A DNA stretch of 24,760 nt from JBGOUJ01 sp041477005 (GCA_041477005.1 JBGOUJ010000034.1:1-24760), one strand, 5' to 3'. Counted from the stretch's first letter, positions 6,645 through 14,292 are shown. The notes: generated from the sequence alone by a model not told the origin. Numbers and translations are program-made.

Positions 6645-8434
6645 AAGGGAACATAACCAGTCCGATCCGTCCAGCCAAAATGCCTCTACCGGGATTGCTT
6701 GCCATAGCCACAACACTCGGGTGCCTGTTTTACGGAGATCTTTTCTCACAAAACAAGCTCAACCAAGCCCCAATCTTCCGCGAGGTAGCGGAAGAAGTGG
6801 GCCTCGATTTTCAGCACTTCACTGGTGCCACGGGTGAGTTCTTCTTTCCTGAAATTGTTGGTTCCGGGGTCGCCTTATTCGACTACGATGGCGATGGTGA
6901 CCTCGATGTGTTCTTGGTGCAGGGATCGCTCCTCGACCCGAGCAAGACGTTAAGGGACGCACTGTTTCCCCCTCCCAAGAGCCATTGGCCTGGCAGCCGA
7001 CTGTTCCGCAACGAACTGATCCCGTCCGGCCACCTTCGATTCACTGACGTTACAGAAGCGGCGGGAGTTGGTTATGTCGGCTATGGGATGGGTGTCGCTG
7101 TCGGGGACTACGATAACGACGGGCATCCGGATCTATACGTGACGGGTTTCGGGCGCAACGTGCTCTACCACAACAACGGCGATGGGACCTTCACAGACGT
7201 GACTCGCCAAGCCGGCGTGGACGATGGGCGCTGGAGTACCAGCGCCGCCTTTCTGGACTACAACAACGACGGTCGGCTAGACCTCTTCGTAGCCAATTAT
7301 GTTGATTTCACAGTCAAAGGAAACAAGCGCTGCCCAGGTGAAATCAAAGGACGAGACTACTGCTCCCCATCGGTCTACCAGCCGGTTCCCGATCGGCTTT
7401 TTCGGAATGAGGGTAATGGCAAGTTTAGCGACGTGACGCTGGCTGCCGGAATCGGCAAGGCCTTTGGGAGAGGGCTGGGCGTAGTCTGCGCTGACTTCAA
7501 CTCGGATGGCTGGATTGACATCTTTGTAGCCAATGATGGAAGCGCCAATCAACTGTGGCTCAACAAGCGCGATGGGACCTTTGAGGATATTGCTCTCATG
7601 TCCGGGACGGCCTTTGACGAGAATGGTGAAGCTGAAGCAGGCATGGGAGTGACGGCTGGTGACTTCGACAACGATGGTGACAAAGACATTTTCATCACCC
7701 ACCTCAAGCAGGAGAAGCACAGGTTGTATGTGAATGACGGTGCAGGTAATTTTCGCGATGCCACGTCCCAGTTCGGCTTGGCGGCGGTCCCACATTACAC
7801 AGGTTTTGGAACAGGATGGTTTGACTATGACAACGATGGAAACCTCGATCTGTTCGTTGCAAATGGAGCGGTGTATGTCGTCCCTGAACTGTGGCGCGAG
7901 GTTTATCCGTACCGCCAGCGGAACCAACTGTTTCACAACGAGATCAAAACGTTCCGAGAGACGAGCGCAGAGGCTGGGCCCGCTCTAGAACTTTCCGAGG
8001 TCAGCCGCGGCGCCGCCTTCGGTGATATCGACAACGATGGGGATGTAGATATTGTGGTTTCCAACAACAACGGCCGGGCCCGGCTGTTGCTGAACGAAAT
8101 CGGCTCCCGCCACCACTGGCTGGAGGTTCGCCTGGAGGGAGTGAGGGCCAACCGTGACGGAATCGGAGCCAAAGTGGGTGTCCTCAGAGAGGGCCACAGG
8201 CCTCTGTGGCGCCATGCTCACACGGATGGCAGCTACCTCAGCGCAAACGACGGGCGCGTGCATTTTGGTTTGGGCCAGGATCCGCAGGTGAAGGCAGTGG
8301 TTGTGCGGTGGCCGGGTGGGAGCGACGAGGCCTGGAACAGCGTTCGCGCCGACCGAATCGTCACCCTCCGTGAAGGTTCCGGGAGGCCCTACCGCACTGA
8401 CGATGCGGTCAAGCCGGGGCTGCCGAAGCAATGA
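6641..8434 (+). CDS. CRTAC1-like protein with FG-GAP/VCBS repeats and ASPIC/UnbV domain
   Basis: The 597-residue protein has an N-terminal hydrophobic signal segment (GLLAIATTLGCLFYG) and then a beta-propeller of calcium-binding FG-GAP-like repeats. I count seven DxDxDG-type loops (FDYDGDGDLDVF, GDYDNDGHPDLY, LDYNNDGRLDLF, ADFNSDGWIDIF, GDFDNDGDKDIF, FDYDNDGNLDLF, GDIDNDGDVDIV). The last about 90 residues form the ASPIC/UnbV domain (HHWLEVRLEG ... DGIGAKV ... HFGLG ... VVVRWPGG), which defines bacterial CRTAC1 proteins. It is expected to be exported, with calcium-stabilised repeats that may bind carbohydrate or protein. It overlaps the upstream TPR gene by 4 nt, so the two are translationally coupled. 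The true biochemical role of the family is not established. Confidence 0.93.
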   Translation: MKGNITSPIRPAKMPLPGLLAIATTLGCLFYGDLFSQNKLNQAPIFREVAEEVGLDFQHFTGATGEFFFPEIVGSGVALFDYDGDGDLDVFLVQGSLLDPSKTLRDALFPPPKSHWPGSRLFRNELIPSGHLRFTDVTEAAGVGYVGYGMGVAVGDYDNDGHPDLYVTGFGRNVLYHNNGDGTFTDVTRQAGVDDGRWSTSAAFLDYNNDGRLDLFVANYVDFTVKGNKRCPGEIKGRDYCSPSVYQPVPDRLFRNEGNGKFSDVTLAAGIGKAFGRGLGVVCADFNSDGWIDIFVANDGSANQLWLNKRDGTFEDIALMSGTAFDENGEAEAGMGVTAGDFDNDGDKDIFITHLKQEKHRLYVNDGAGNFRDATSQFGLAAVPHYTGFGTGWFDYDNDGNLDLFVANGAVYVVPELWREVYPYRQRNQLFHNEIKTFRETSAEAGPALELSEVSRGAAFGDIDNDGDVDIVVSNNNGRARLLLNEIGSRHHWLEVRLEGVRANRDGIGAKVGVLREGHRPLWRHAHTDGSYLSANDGRVHFGLGQDPQVKAVVVRWPGGSDEAWNSVRADRIVTLREGSGRPYRTDDAVKPGLPKQ

Positions 8435-8504
8435 GTACTTTTTGCCTCGGCAAGAGGAGCTTCGGAAGGGCGGCCCTTCAAGGGCATCTCGCGCAGAGCC
8501 GGAA

Positions 8505-9857
8505 ATGACTTTCACTTTCCATCGGAGGTATAACGATCCGATTGCGGAGTCTGCTCGTCGGCGCATTACCCGTCGGCTTATACCATTCCTATACGTTGTC
8601 TACGTTATTGCGTATCTGGACCGCGTCAACGTCAGCTTTGCAGGACTGGAGATGACGCGCGATCTCGGATTCTCCAACGAGGTCTTCGGTTTCGGCGCAG
8701 GTATTTTTTTCTTTGGATATTTCTTACTCCAGATCCCTGGGGCGATCCTCGTAGAGCGGTGGAGTGCCCGGAGGTGGATCGGTGGCATCATGATCGCATG
8801 GGGACTGCTGGCAGCTTCCACTGGTATGATCACCGGTGCTAAGCAGTTCTACTGGATCCGCTTTTTTCTGGGAGCTGCGCAGGCGGGCTTCTTCCCCGGC
8901 ATGGTCGTCTACCTCACTCACTGGTATAGCTACGAGGACCGGGGCAAAGCGGTTGCCATGTTCGTGGCCGCTGTTCCGATGGCCAGCATTGTCGGTGGCC
9001 CTCTTTCGGGACTGCTGCTGCAGATTGACTGGTTCGGCTACGCTGGTTGGCGCTGGCTGCTGTTTCTGGAGGGCGTCCCCGCTGTCATTTGCGGCGTTAT
9101 AGCGATTCGTTTCCTCGCTGACTGGCCGAAGGATGCACGATGGCTTCCCAAAGACGAGTGCGAGTGGATAACCAATGAGCTTGAGCGCGAAAAGCAAACC
9201 AAGAAAGCAGTCAAGCCCTTGAGCGTGTGGCAGGCCATCCGCAACCGCGACGTGGTCTTGCTGGCGATAGCGTTCTTTTTTAGTGTCACCGCCAATTACG
9301 GTTTCGGCATCTGGTTGCCCAAGATCGTGCAGAAGCTGTCCGGGTTGGGTAGCTTTCAGGTGGGCCTGATTACGGCGATTCCCTTCGTGGCAGCGCTGCC
9401 AGCGATGTTGATCGTGGGCTGGCATTCCGACCGTACCGGCGAGAGGAGATGGCACACGGCGCTTCCGATTTTTGCAGTGGCGCTAGGTCTTGCTTTGAGT
9501 CAGGTAGCGGGGAATAATGTCGCGCTGGCGACTGTGCTATTCTCGATTGCCGCCATGGGTCTGTTCAGCTATTTGCCGGGCTTCTTTGCCCTGCCGACTA
9601 CGTTTTTGAGCGAGACGGCGGCAGCGGCGTGCATCGGGTTGATTAACTCGTTCGGTAATCTGGGCGGGTTTGTGGGGCCGTACGCCATGGGGTTCTTAAG
9701 CGACAAAACCAAGACCTACACAGCCGGGGTGTTCTACCTGGTGGGTTCGGCACTCCTTGCCGGTTTGCTGGTGCTTTTCGTGCGGGCAACCGACATTCCA
9801 TCGCTAAGGGCTGACGGGCGGGTGGTCGCTTCTGCGAGGGATCGATTGGTTCCATGA
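8505..9857 (+). CDS. MFS transporter, anion:cation symporter (ACS) type
   Basis: This 450-residue inner-membrane permease has about twelve hydrophobic helices and the ACS signature after helix 1 (YLDRVNVSFAGL). The family imports organic anions such as hexuronate, glucarate, galactonate, tartrate or phthalate with protons. The ATG at 8505 is chosen because it gives the standard short cytoplasmic start (FHRRYNDPIAESARRRITRRL) before helix 1; a frame extending back to 8301 overlaps the CRTAC1 gene and would add a non-family segment. The loop between helices 6 and 7 carries a run of charged residues (WITNELEREKQTKKAV), as usual. It closes the left operon, 70 nt after the CRTAC1 gene, and is followed by a hairpin. 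It probably moves the cluster's acid substrate into the cytoplasm. Confidence 0.92.
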   Translation: MTFTFHRRYNDPIAESARRRITRRLIPFLYVVYVIAYLDRVNVSFAGLEMTRDLGFSNEVFGFGAGIFFFGYFLLQIPGAILVERWSARRWIGGIMIAWGLLAASTGMITGAKQFYWIRFFLGAAQAGFFPGMVVYLTHWYSYEDRGKAVAMFVAAVPMASIVGGPLSGLLLQIDWFGYAGWRWLLFLEGVPAVICGVIAIRFLADWPKDARWLPKDECEWITNELEREKQTKKAVKPLSVWQAIRNRDVVLLAIAFFFSVTANYGFGIWLPKIVQKLSGLGSFQVGLITAIPFVAALPAMLIVGWHSDRTGERRWHTALPIFAVALGLALSQVAGNNVALATVLFSIAAMGLFSYLPGFFALPTTFLSETAAAACIGLINSFGNLGGFVGPYAMGFLSDKTKTYTAGVFYLVGSALLAGLLVLFVRATDIPSLRADGRVVASARDRLVP

Positions 9858-9892
9858 GTCGACCAACTGACCCAGCCCTACGGCAAGATGTC

Positions 9893-9910
9893 GAGCCTGC
9901 TATCAGGCTC
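9893..9910 (+). terminator. hairpin after MFS gene, probable terminator
   Basis: A perfect 7-bp inverted repeat, GAGCCTG-CTAT-CAGGCTC, lies 35 nt after the stop of the MFS gene and is followed by TTGTC. The stem is GC-rich and the loop is 4 nt. The T-run is short, so termination may be partial or Rho-assisted. It marks the likely end of the left operon. Confidence 0.5.
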
Positions 9911-10053
9911 TTGTCACGAGCTGAATTCTGACATTGAGGATCCGGGCGAAGTACTGTAAAACACCTACGCCCAACTACGCAACTGTGGAAGCGGTCTTAG
10001 GGGTTCTTCCGCATTGAGGCGCCGGTCCGCATGCGGGATTCTAATGTGCCAGT

Positions 10054-10728
10054 ATGCCCATGCCGGATGCGATCGACGATTTCCCCGGGGCCGAGTCCAT
10101 GCCCGACGAGAAAGTGATCCAGTGCATCCGGTCCGGGCAGACGTCGCTCTATTGCGTTCTCATGGGCCGGCACAGTCCGCGGTTGTTCCGGGCTATGCGG
10201 ATGATCCTGCGCAATGACGCCGAGGCGGAAGATGTGGTGCAAGAGGCTCATTTGCGGGCCGTCACCTGCCTTCACCAGTTCGCCGGCCGTTCCAGCTTTT
10301 CCACGTGGCTGATGCAAATCGCCTTGAACGAGGCCAGCACGCGGCGCCGCCGCCGGCTGCAATTCGAGCCGCTGCAGGCGGCCGCGCGGCCGGGTGAGAA
10401 GACCTCCGAAGCGCTCTTGTCGGCGATTCGCGATCCGGAGCAGCAGGCCCTCGACGGGGAATACCGGAAGGCGCTGGAACGGGCCTTGAAAATGCTTCCC
10501 GAGCCATACCGCGGCGTCTTCCGGCTGAGAGCTATCGAGGAGGTCAGCACTTCAGAAGCCGCCCGCCGCTTGCACCTCTCCAAACAAAGCGTGAAAACGC
10601 GCCTGCATCGCGCCCGGGCTCTCCTGCAACAGGACTTCTACGCGCGGGTCGGCCAGCGGGTTCATCGCAACGCCGGCGCGCCGGCGCCGAGTCTGCGAGC
10701 GTCCGCCACCCGGCTGCGGGTCGCGTAA
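10054..10728 (+). CDS. ECF-type RNA polymerase sigma factor
   Basis: The 224-residue protein has both sigma-70 regions of an extracytoplasmic-function sigma factor. Region 2 covers about 25-100 with MRMILRNDAEAEDVVQEAHL and FSTWLMQIALNEA; region 4 covers about 145-195 with LPEPYRGVFRLRAIEEVS and the helix-turn-helix SEAARRLHLSKQSVKTRLHRAR. A basic, Ala-rich tail of about 25 residues follows. No Shine-Dalgarno is seen at the ATG, but a TAATGT (TANNNT) motif at 10042-10047 sits 6 nt before the ATG, as expected for a leaderless transcript. A second ATG at 10099 is possible. No anti-sigma gene is adjacent, so its regulator is unknown. It is separated from the left operon by a hairpin-bearing gap of about 200 nt. 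Confidence 0.93.
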   Translation: MPMPDAIDDFPGAESMPDEKVIQCIRSGQTSLYCVLMGRHSPRLFRAMRMILRNDAEAEDVVQEAHLRAVTCLHQFAGRSSFSTWLMQIALNEASTRRRRRLQFEPLQAAARPGEKTSEALLSAIRDPEQQALDGEYRKALERALKMLPEPYRGVFRLRAIEEVSTSEAARRLHLSKQSVKTRLHRARALLQQDFYARVGQRVHRNAGAPAPSLRASATRLRVA

Positions 10729-10778
10729 CGCAGATCGAGCATCCGCCGGGGCCGCCCGACACCAGGAACCCGGCCGCC

Positions 10779-10907
10779 GTGGCGCTCAGTAAACTTGGAG
10801 CGGCCAAGGGCGGCAAGGCTCGGGCGGCGAAGCTCTCGGCACGGAAAAGGAAGAGGATCGCCAAAAAGGCAGCCGAGACACGATGGCGGGGTGGGCGATC
10901 AGTCTAG
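10779..10907 (+). CDS. small basic GGKARAA-motif protein
   Basis: Read from a GTG at 10779 this gives 42 residues: ALSKLGAAKGGKARAAKL, then RKRIAKKAAETRW and a short basic end. I recognise the pattern (NPAAVAL.)KGGKARA(A)xL(S/T)xxxRxxIAxxAAxxRW as a recurrent small bacterial protein or C-terminal tail of unknown function. The characteristic upstream part, DTRNPAAVAL, is also present in frame before the GTG, and the frame is open well back into the sigma gene, so the true start is uncertain: no ATG is available. About one residue in three is Lys or Arg, so nucleic-acid binding is plausible. Its stop overlaps the 3' end of the opposite-strand fic gene by 9 bp. Confidence 0.5.
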   Translation: MALSKLGAAKGGKARAAKLSARKRKRIAKKAAETRWRGGRSV

Positions 10908-12086
10908 ATCTAGAGCCGCCTTTGTCGGTAGGAAACTAGCGATCAATTCACGATTTGCTCGAACCGCTTTCCCTTCCCGTACCAGCAATCTTTTCTCTTC
11001 GAGCACCTTAACGTCTCGAATCAAAGTGCGTGGGTGCATGCTGGCGTAGGCCTTCGCAACTCGTGGCGATATCTGGTCAACAGCCGCTACGGACACCGGG
11101 GAGTCCTTTTCAAAGATGTCGAGCAGAAGCGCTTTTTGTCTTTGGGCAGCCTTGCCAGGCTGGTTACGGAAGTAGTCGTGGACGTAGTTACGCCAAGCGT
11201 TCTCCATTTGGAGCTTGCGTACGTGGGCCAACTGGCTCCTCAAGCCTTGAAGAAAGCCATTGAGCGCGTAGGTCAGGAACGGAATGGTGTTGCCGCCAGA
11301 CTCGCTGGCCATCCGCAACCGGGCCAAGTACTCTTTGCGCGTCAGGTTGTAATGATTGCTGAGGAGATGGCAGGCTGGAGATGGGACTCCGGCAGCCATC
11401 AGTATCTGGACTTCCACAAGTCGTCCTGTCCTGCCGTTGCCATCGCCGAAGGCGTGAATCCACTCGATGTAAAGGTGAGCGATGATGGCCTTCAGGATCG
11501 CCATGTGCATCCTTTCTAAGCCGGCCTTCGGCTCGAAATCTGGACTATTAAGCCACTCGCACAGTCTGGCTAGCAGGAACTCGCAGTCCTCCCAAGGGGC
11601 GCCACGATAGTTCAGGACGCCAACGGAATGTCGGCGCACTACACCCGGCTGAACCCCCTCTGCCAACGGCAGGCCGTTCAGGACGATGCTGTTTATCGCT
11701 TTTATTCGTTCCGGTGACAGCACCAGCATGTCACGGCTCGCAATTCGGACCAGCATCCGATTGCACTCTTGTATGATGTTATCGAGCTCCTGCTTCAAGT
11801 ACTCTCTATCTGGGGAAACCTCGAGCTTGCCTTGAACGTGCTTGAGAACCTCTTCTTCCGAGAGCGTGTTGCCCTCAATTGCGGTTGTGCCCCACGCTCC
11901 TTTCGCAACATAGACTTGGTGTAGAAGCTGAGCGACGTCTGGGCGCAGGGGCACTCCAGAGATGTGCTCGCATTTGGACCGGCACTCCCCTAACACGAGC
12001 CAGAAGGATGGCGGTGCCTCCGTAAGATCCACCAAAAACTTAAACCACGGGTGCGACTTCTCATATTTTCTACGCTGAACTGTCAC
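10899..12086 (-). CDS. Fic family AMP-transferase with inhibitory motif and C-terminal winged helix
   Basis: The protein (395 residues from the chosen start) transfers AMP, or another nucleotide phosphate, to a hydroxyl side chain of a target. The catalytic motif is complete: HAFGDGNGRTGR at about 211-222. The N-terminal inhibitory motif TTAIEGN at about 67-73 matches (S/T)xxxE(G/N), making this a class II, self-inhibited Fic protein; Fic/DOC N-terminal residues precede it and a DNA-binding-like winged helix (about 315-380) ends it. I favour a GTG start at 12086 because AGGA lies 8 nt upstream; a TTG at 12110 is the alternative and lies directly after an in-frame TAG. Base composition is less GC-rich than the flanks, suggesting transfer. 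No antitoxin gene is adjacent, which fits a self-contained class II protein. Confidence 0.93.
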   Translation of the reverse strand: MTVQRRKYEKSHPWFKFLVDLTEAPPSFWLVLGECRSKCEHISGVPLRPDVAQLLHQVYVAKGAWGTTAIEGNTLSEEEVLKHVQGKLEVSPDREYLKQELDNIIQECNRMLVRIASRDMLVLSPERIKAINSIVLNGLPLAEGVQPGVVRRHSVGVLNYRGAPWEDCEFLLARLCEWLNSPDFEPKAGLERMHMAILKAIIAHLYIEWIHAFGDGNGRTGRLVEVQILMAAGVPSPACHLLSNHYNLTRKEYLARLRMASESGGNTIPFLTYALNGFLQGLRSQLAHVRKLQMENAWRNYVHDYFRNQPGKAAQRQKALLLDIFEKDSPVSVAAVDQISPRVAKAYASMHPRTLIRDVKVLEEKRLLVREGKAVRANRELIASFLPTKAALDLD

Positions 12087-12110
12087 AGCATTTGTCCTAG
12101 AGAATGTCAA

Positions 12111-12134
12111 CTAGTTTGCCACAGGCAACTCCTT
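12111..12134 (-). promoter_or_regulatory. strong ribosome-binding site with three-codon leader ORF before fic
   Basis: On the - strand AAGGAG (12129-12134) is followed after 6 nt by GTG GCA AAC TAG (12111-12122). The TAG is in the same frame as fic and directly abuts the TTG at 12110. Either fic once started at this GTG and its fourth codon is now an amber stop, or this is a minimal leader ORF allowing reinitiation at TTG. The inverted repeat TTGCC-TGT-GGCAA overlaps the same segment and could hide or loop out the spacer. Confidence 0.5.
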
Positions 12135-12147
12135 GTAGTTCTGTAGT

Positions 12148-12176
12148 ATAATATGGAATTTAGAAAATTTTGTCAA
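12148..12176 (-). promoter_or_regulatory. sigma-70-type promoter of fic
   Basis: On the - strand a perfect -35 TTGACA (12171-12176) is separated by exactly 17 nt from TATTAT (12148-12153, one mismatch from TATAAT). Transcription would start near 12141, leaving a leader of about 30-55 nt to fic depending on its start codon. The region is strikingly AT-rich against the GC-rich surroundings. Confidence 0.75.
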
Positions 12177-12188
12177 CTATTTTGTCAA
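12167..12188 (-). repeat. two direct 10-bp repeats over the fic -35 box, candidate operator
   Basis: On the - strand TTGACAAAAT occurs twice, at 12179-12188 and 12167-12176, with a 12-bp period, the inner copy containing the -35 box. A third TTGACA lies at 12105-12110. Repeats placed this way are typical of an operator; the winged helix of the Fic protein itself is a candidate binder. Regulation is inferred. Confidence 0.5.
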
Positions 12189-12253
12189 GAGATATTTTGC
12201 AATGCGTCCCCGAGCAAGCATAATGTACAGTATGAACAGATTGAGCATGGAAG

Positions 12254-12400
12254 AGCGCCCAGGCAGTAAACTTGCACTTTATGTACTGCAACTTCGTTCG
12301 GCTTCACTAGGCGCTACGGGTGACCCCTGCTATGGCTGCCGGGGTCACCGAGCGAGTGTGGGAGATCGAGGACATCGTTGCGTTGCTGGATTCAAACTAG
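12254..12400 (+). pseudogene. IS1-like transposase, C-terminal remnant
   Basis: In one frame the segment reads SAQAVNLHFMYCNFVRLH, an in-frame TAG at 12308-12310, then ALRVTPAMAAGVTERVWEIE and DIVALLD before a final TAG. This matches the end of IS1-like transposases as I know them (HFMYYNFxRxHxxLRVTPAMAAGxTDxxWxxEEIVxLLD). The amber codon replaces the residue between His and the LRVTPAM block, and no similarity remains upstream of about 12250, so the gene is dead and 5'-truncated. No terminal inverted repeats are evident. It is wedged between the fic promoter and a truncated kinase-like gene, consistent with an insertion that has since decayed. Confidence 0.75.
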
Positions 12401-12455
12401 ACCACTACCCGCCGCGCCGGCGGCGCCACGAAGCAGCGTGCGAAAGTAAAATGCG

Positions 12456-12689
12456 ATGATTCACGTCATTACCATCAGTCGCGAGTCCGGCTGCGGCGGG
12501 GAAGCGATCGCCCGCCTGCTCGCTGCACGCCTGGGCTGGAAGCTGATTGACGATCCGTTGATCGCCGGGATCGCCAGGATGGCGCAGGTCGATCCGCCGC
12601 TCGCCGAGCGCTACGACGAGTGCGTCGACCCGTGGTTTCACCGTGTCACCATCGTGTGCGCGGCCGGTCTCCTACCTGGCAAGCTCTAA
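12456..12689 (+). pseudogene. truncated cytidylate-kinase-like (AAA) gene
   Basis: The 77-residue ORF starts MIHVITISRESGCGGEAIAR, the P-loop-region start of cytidylate-kinase-like proteins (Cytidylate_kin_2), and continues with ARLGWKLIDDPLI ... AERYDECVDPWFHR. The family normally runs to about 200 residues or more with a lid and a C-terminal Arg-rich part. Here the similarity ends at WFHR and an unrelated tail (VTIVCAAGLLPGKL) leads to a stop, so most of the gene is missing, probably by deletion. The nucleotide-binding loop is atypical (ESGCGGE against EFGSGG). The stop lies 2 nt before the exporter ATG, so transcription and translation may still be coupled to it. It is most likely nonfunctional as a kinase. 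Confidence 0.65.
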
Positions 12690-12691
12690 TC

Positions 12692-14257
12692 ATGGCCACC
12701 AACGCCCCGGCGCCGCCCCCCGAGGTCAACCCGTGGCTCGTCGCCGTGGCGGTCATGTTCAGCACTTTCATGGAGGTGCTGGACACGACCGTGGTCAACG
12801 TGTCGCTGCCGCACATTGCCGGCAGCCTTTCGGCGACCGTGGATGAAGCGACCTGGGCGCTCACTTCCTATCTGGTGGCCAACGCCATCGTCCTGCCGAT
12901 CACCGGCTGGATGGCGAACTATTTCGGCCGGAAGCGGCTGTTGATCGCGGCCGTGACCGGTTTCACCGCGGCCTCGTTTCTATGCGGCCTGGCGCCCACT
13001 CTGCCGGTGTTGATCTTTTTCCGGATCGTCCAAGGCGCGACCGGCGGCGCGTTGCAACCTCTCTCGCAGGCGGTGATGCTCGAAGCCTTCCGCCCCGAGG
13101 ATCGCGGCAAGGCGATGGCCTTTTGGGGATTCGGAATCGTCGTCGCGCCGATGCTCGGTCCGGTGTTGGGCGGCTGGCTCACCGACAGCTATAGCTGGCG
13201 CTGGGTGTTTTACATCAACATCCCGATCGGCGCTGCTTCGATCCTGATGACCAAGCTTTTCATCTTTGACCCGCCATACATCCGGAGAACGTCATCGCGG
13301 GTGGATTATTGGGGCATCGGGATGCTGGCCCTGGGAATCGGCGCCTTGCAGATCGTGCTCGACAAGGGCCAGGAGGCGGACTGGTTTTCTTCTCACTGGA
13401 TCACGGCGCTCGCCGTGGCGGCGGCAGCGGCCCTGGTGGCCTTCATCATCCGGGAGCTGCGCACAGACCACCCGGTGGTCCATCTGCGCGTGTTGAAGGT
13501 ACGAACCTACAGCACGGGCGTTTTCCTGATGACGGTGGTGGGCTTCGTGCTCTACGGCAGCCTGGTGCTGCTGCCGATCCTGCTGCAGACGCTGCTGGGC
13601 TATCCGGCGCTGCAGGCCGGCATTGCCATGTTCCCCCGTGGCTTAGGGTCGTTCCTGGGCATGCCGCTGGTCGGGGCGATGGTGTCGCGATTCGACCCGC
13701 GCAAGCTGCTGGCGGTGGGGCTGGGCGGAGCCGCCCTCACCCTGCTGCAACTTTCCCGATTGAACCTCAACGCCGGCTACTGGGATATCTTTTGGCCGCA
13801 GTTCCTCCAGGGCCTGGCGCTCGCACTGCTGTTCGTGCCGCTGACCACCGTGACCATGGATCCCATTCCCAAGGAGGAAATGGGCAACGCCACCAGCATT
13901 TTCAACCTGATGCGCAACGTCGGAGGCAGCGTCGGAATCGCCAGCACCGGCACGATGCTGGCCCGGGACACGCAGCGGCAGATCCATCGGCTGGGCGTCC
14001 ACGTGAATCCCTACAGTCTGAAGAGCCAGATGATGCTGGAGCGCCTGCGAGCCGCCTACCAGGCGCACGGCGCCGACCCCGTGACCGCCACCCACCGCGC
14101 TTACGCCGCTCTGTTCGGCATGGTCCAAAGGCAGGCCTCCATGCTTTCGTTTCTTGGAACGTTCCGCTGGCTGGGGATCGTCTTCCTGGCGGTGATTCCC
14201 TTGCTGCTCCTCTTGAAGCGGCCGGCGCGTCGCACCGGCGCGGCTCCGGTGCATTGA
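12692..14257 (+). CDS. DHA2 family MFS drug exporter (EmrB-like)
   Basis: The 521-residue protein has about fourteen membrane helices and the DHA2 landmarks: FMEVLDTTVVNVSLPHIAG in helix 1, TSYLVANAIVLPITGW, FGRKRLL in loop 2-3, RIVQGATGGALQPLSQA (motif C region) and WRWVFYINIPIG. Members pump drugs, dyes or toxic metabolites outward using protons, often with an EmrA/HlyD adaptor and an outer-membrane channel. No adaptor gene is next to it here. The ATG at 12692 puts the family's typical NPWLVAVAVMFSTFMEVLDTT at the start; a frame extending back to 12620 runs inside the kinase remnant and is rejected. No clear Shine-Dalgarno is seen, so coupling to the upstream remnant may matter. Function as efflux is by family, substrate unknown. 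Confidence 0.93.
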   Translation: MATNAPAPPPEVNPWLVAVAVMFSTFMEVLDTTVVNVSLPHIAGSLSATVDEATWALTSYLVANAIVLPITGWMANYFGRKRLLIAAVTGFTAASFLCGLAPTLPVLIFFRIVQGATGGALQPLSQAVMLEAFRPEDRGKAMAFWGFGIVVAPMLGPVLGGWLTDSYSWRWVFYINIPIGAASILMTKLFIFDPPYIRRTSSRVDYWGIGMLALGIGALQIVLDKGQEADWFSSHWITALAVAAAAALVAFIIRELRTDHPVVHLRVLKVRTYSTGVFLMTVVGFVLYGSLVLLPILLQTLLGYPALQAGIAMFPRGLGSFLGMPLVGAMVSRFDPRKLLAVGLGGAALTLLQLSRLNLNAGYWDIFWPQFLQGLALALLFVPLTTVTMDPIPKEEMGNATSIFNLMRNVGGSVGIASTGTMLARDTQRQIHRLGVHVNPYSLKSQMMLERLRAAYQAHGADPVTATHRAYAALFGMVQRQASMLSFLGTFRWLGIVFLAVIPLLLLLKRPARRTGAAPVH

Positions 14258-14292
14258 GCCGGCGCCCTGCCCCCCGGCCTGAGTTAGGCGTA

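Noticed and set aside
10795..11049. 84-codon + frame after the sigma gene
   Set aside because: It runs antisense into fic, and the recognisable GGKARAA motif is in a different frame.
12409..12423. Small CCGCCG-CGC-CGGCGG hairpin
   Set aside because: Short GC-only stem in a GC-rich stretch with no T-run; likely chance.
12202..12459. 85-codon + frame before the kinase remnant
   Set aside because: It covers the IS1-like remnant in the wrong frame; the transposase similarity is in a different frame that contains a stop.
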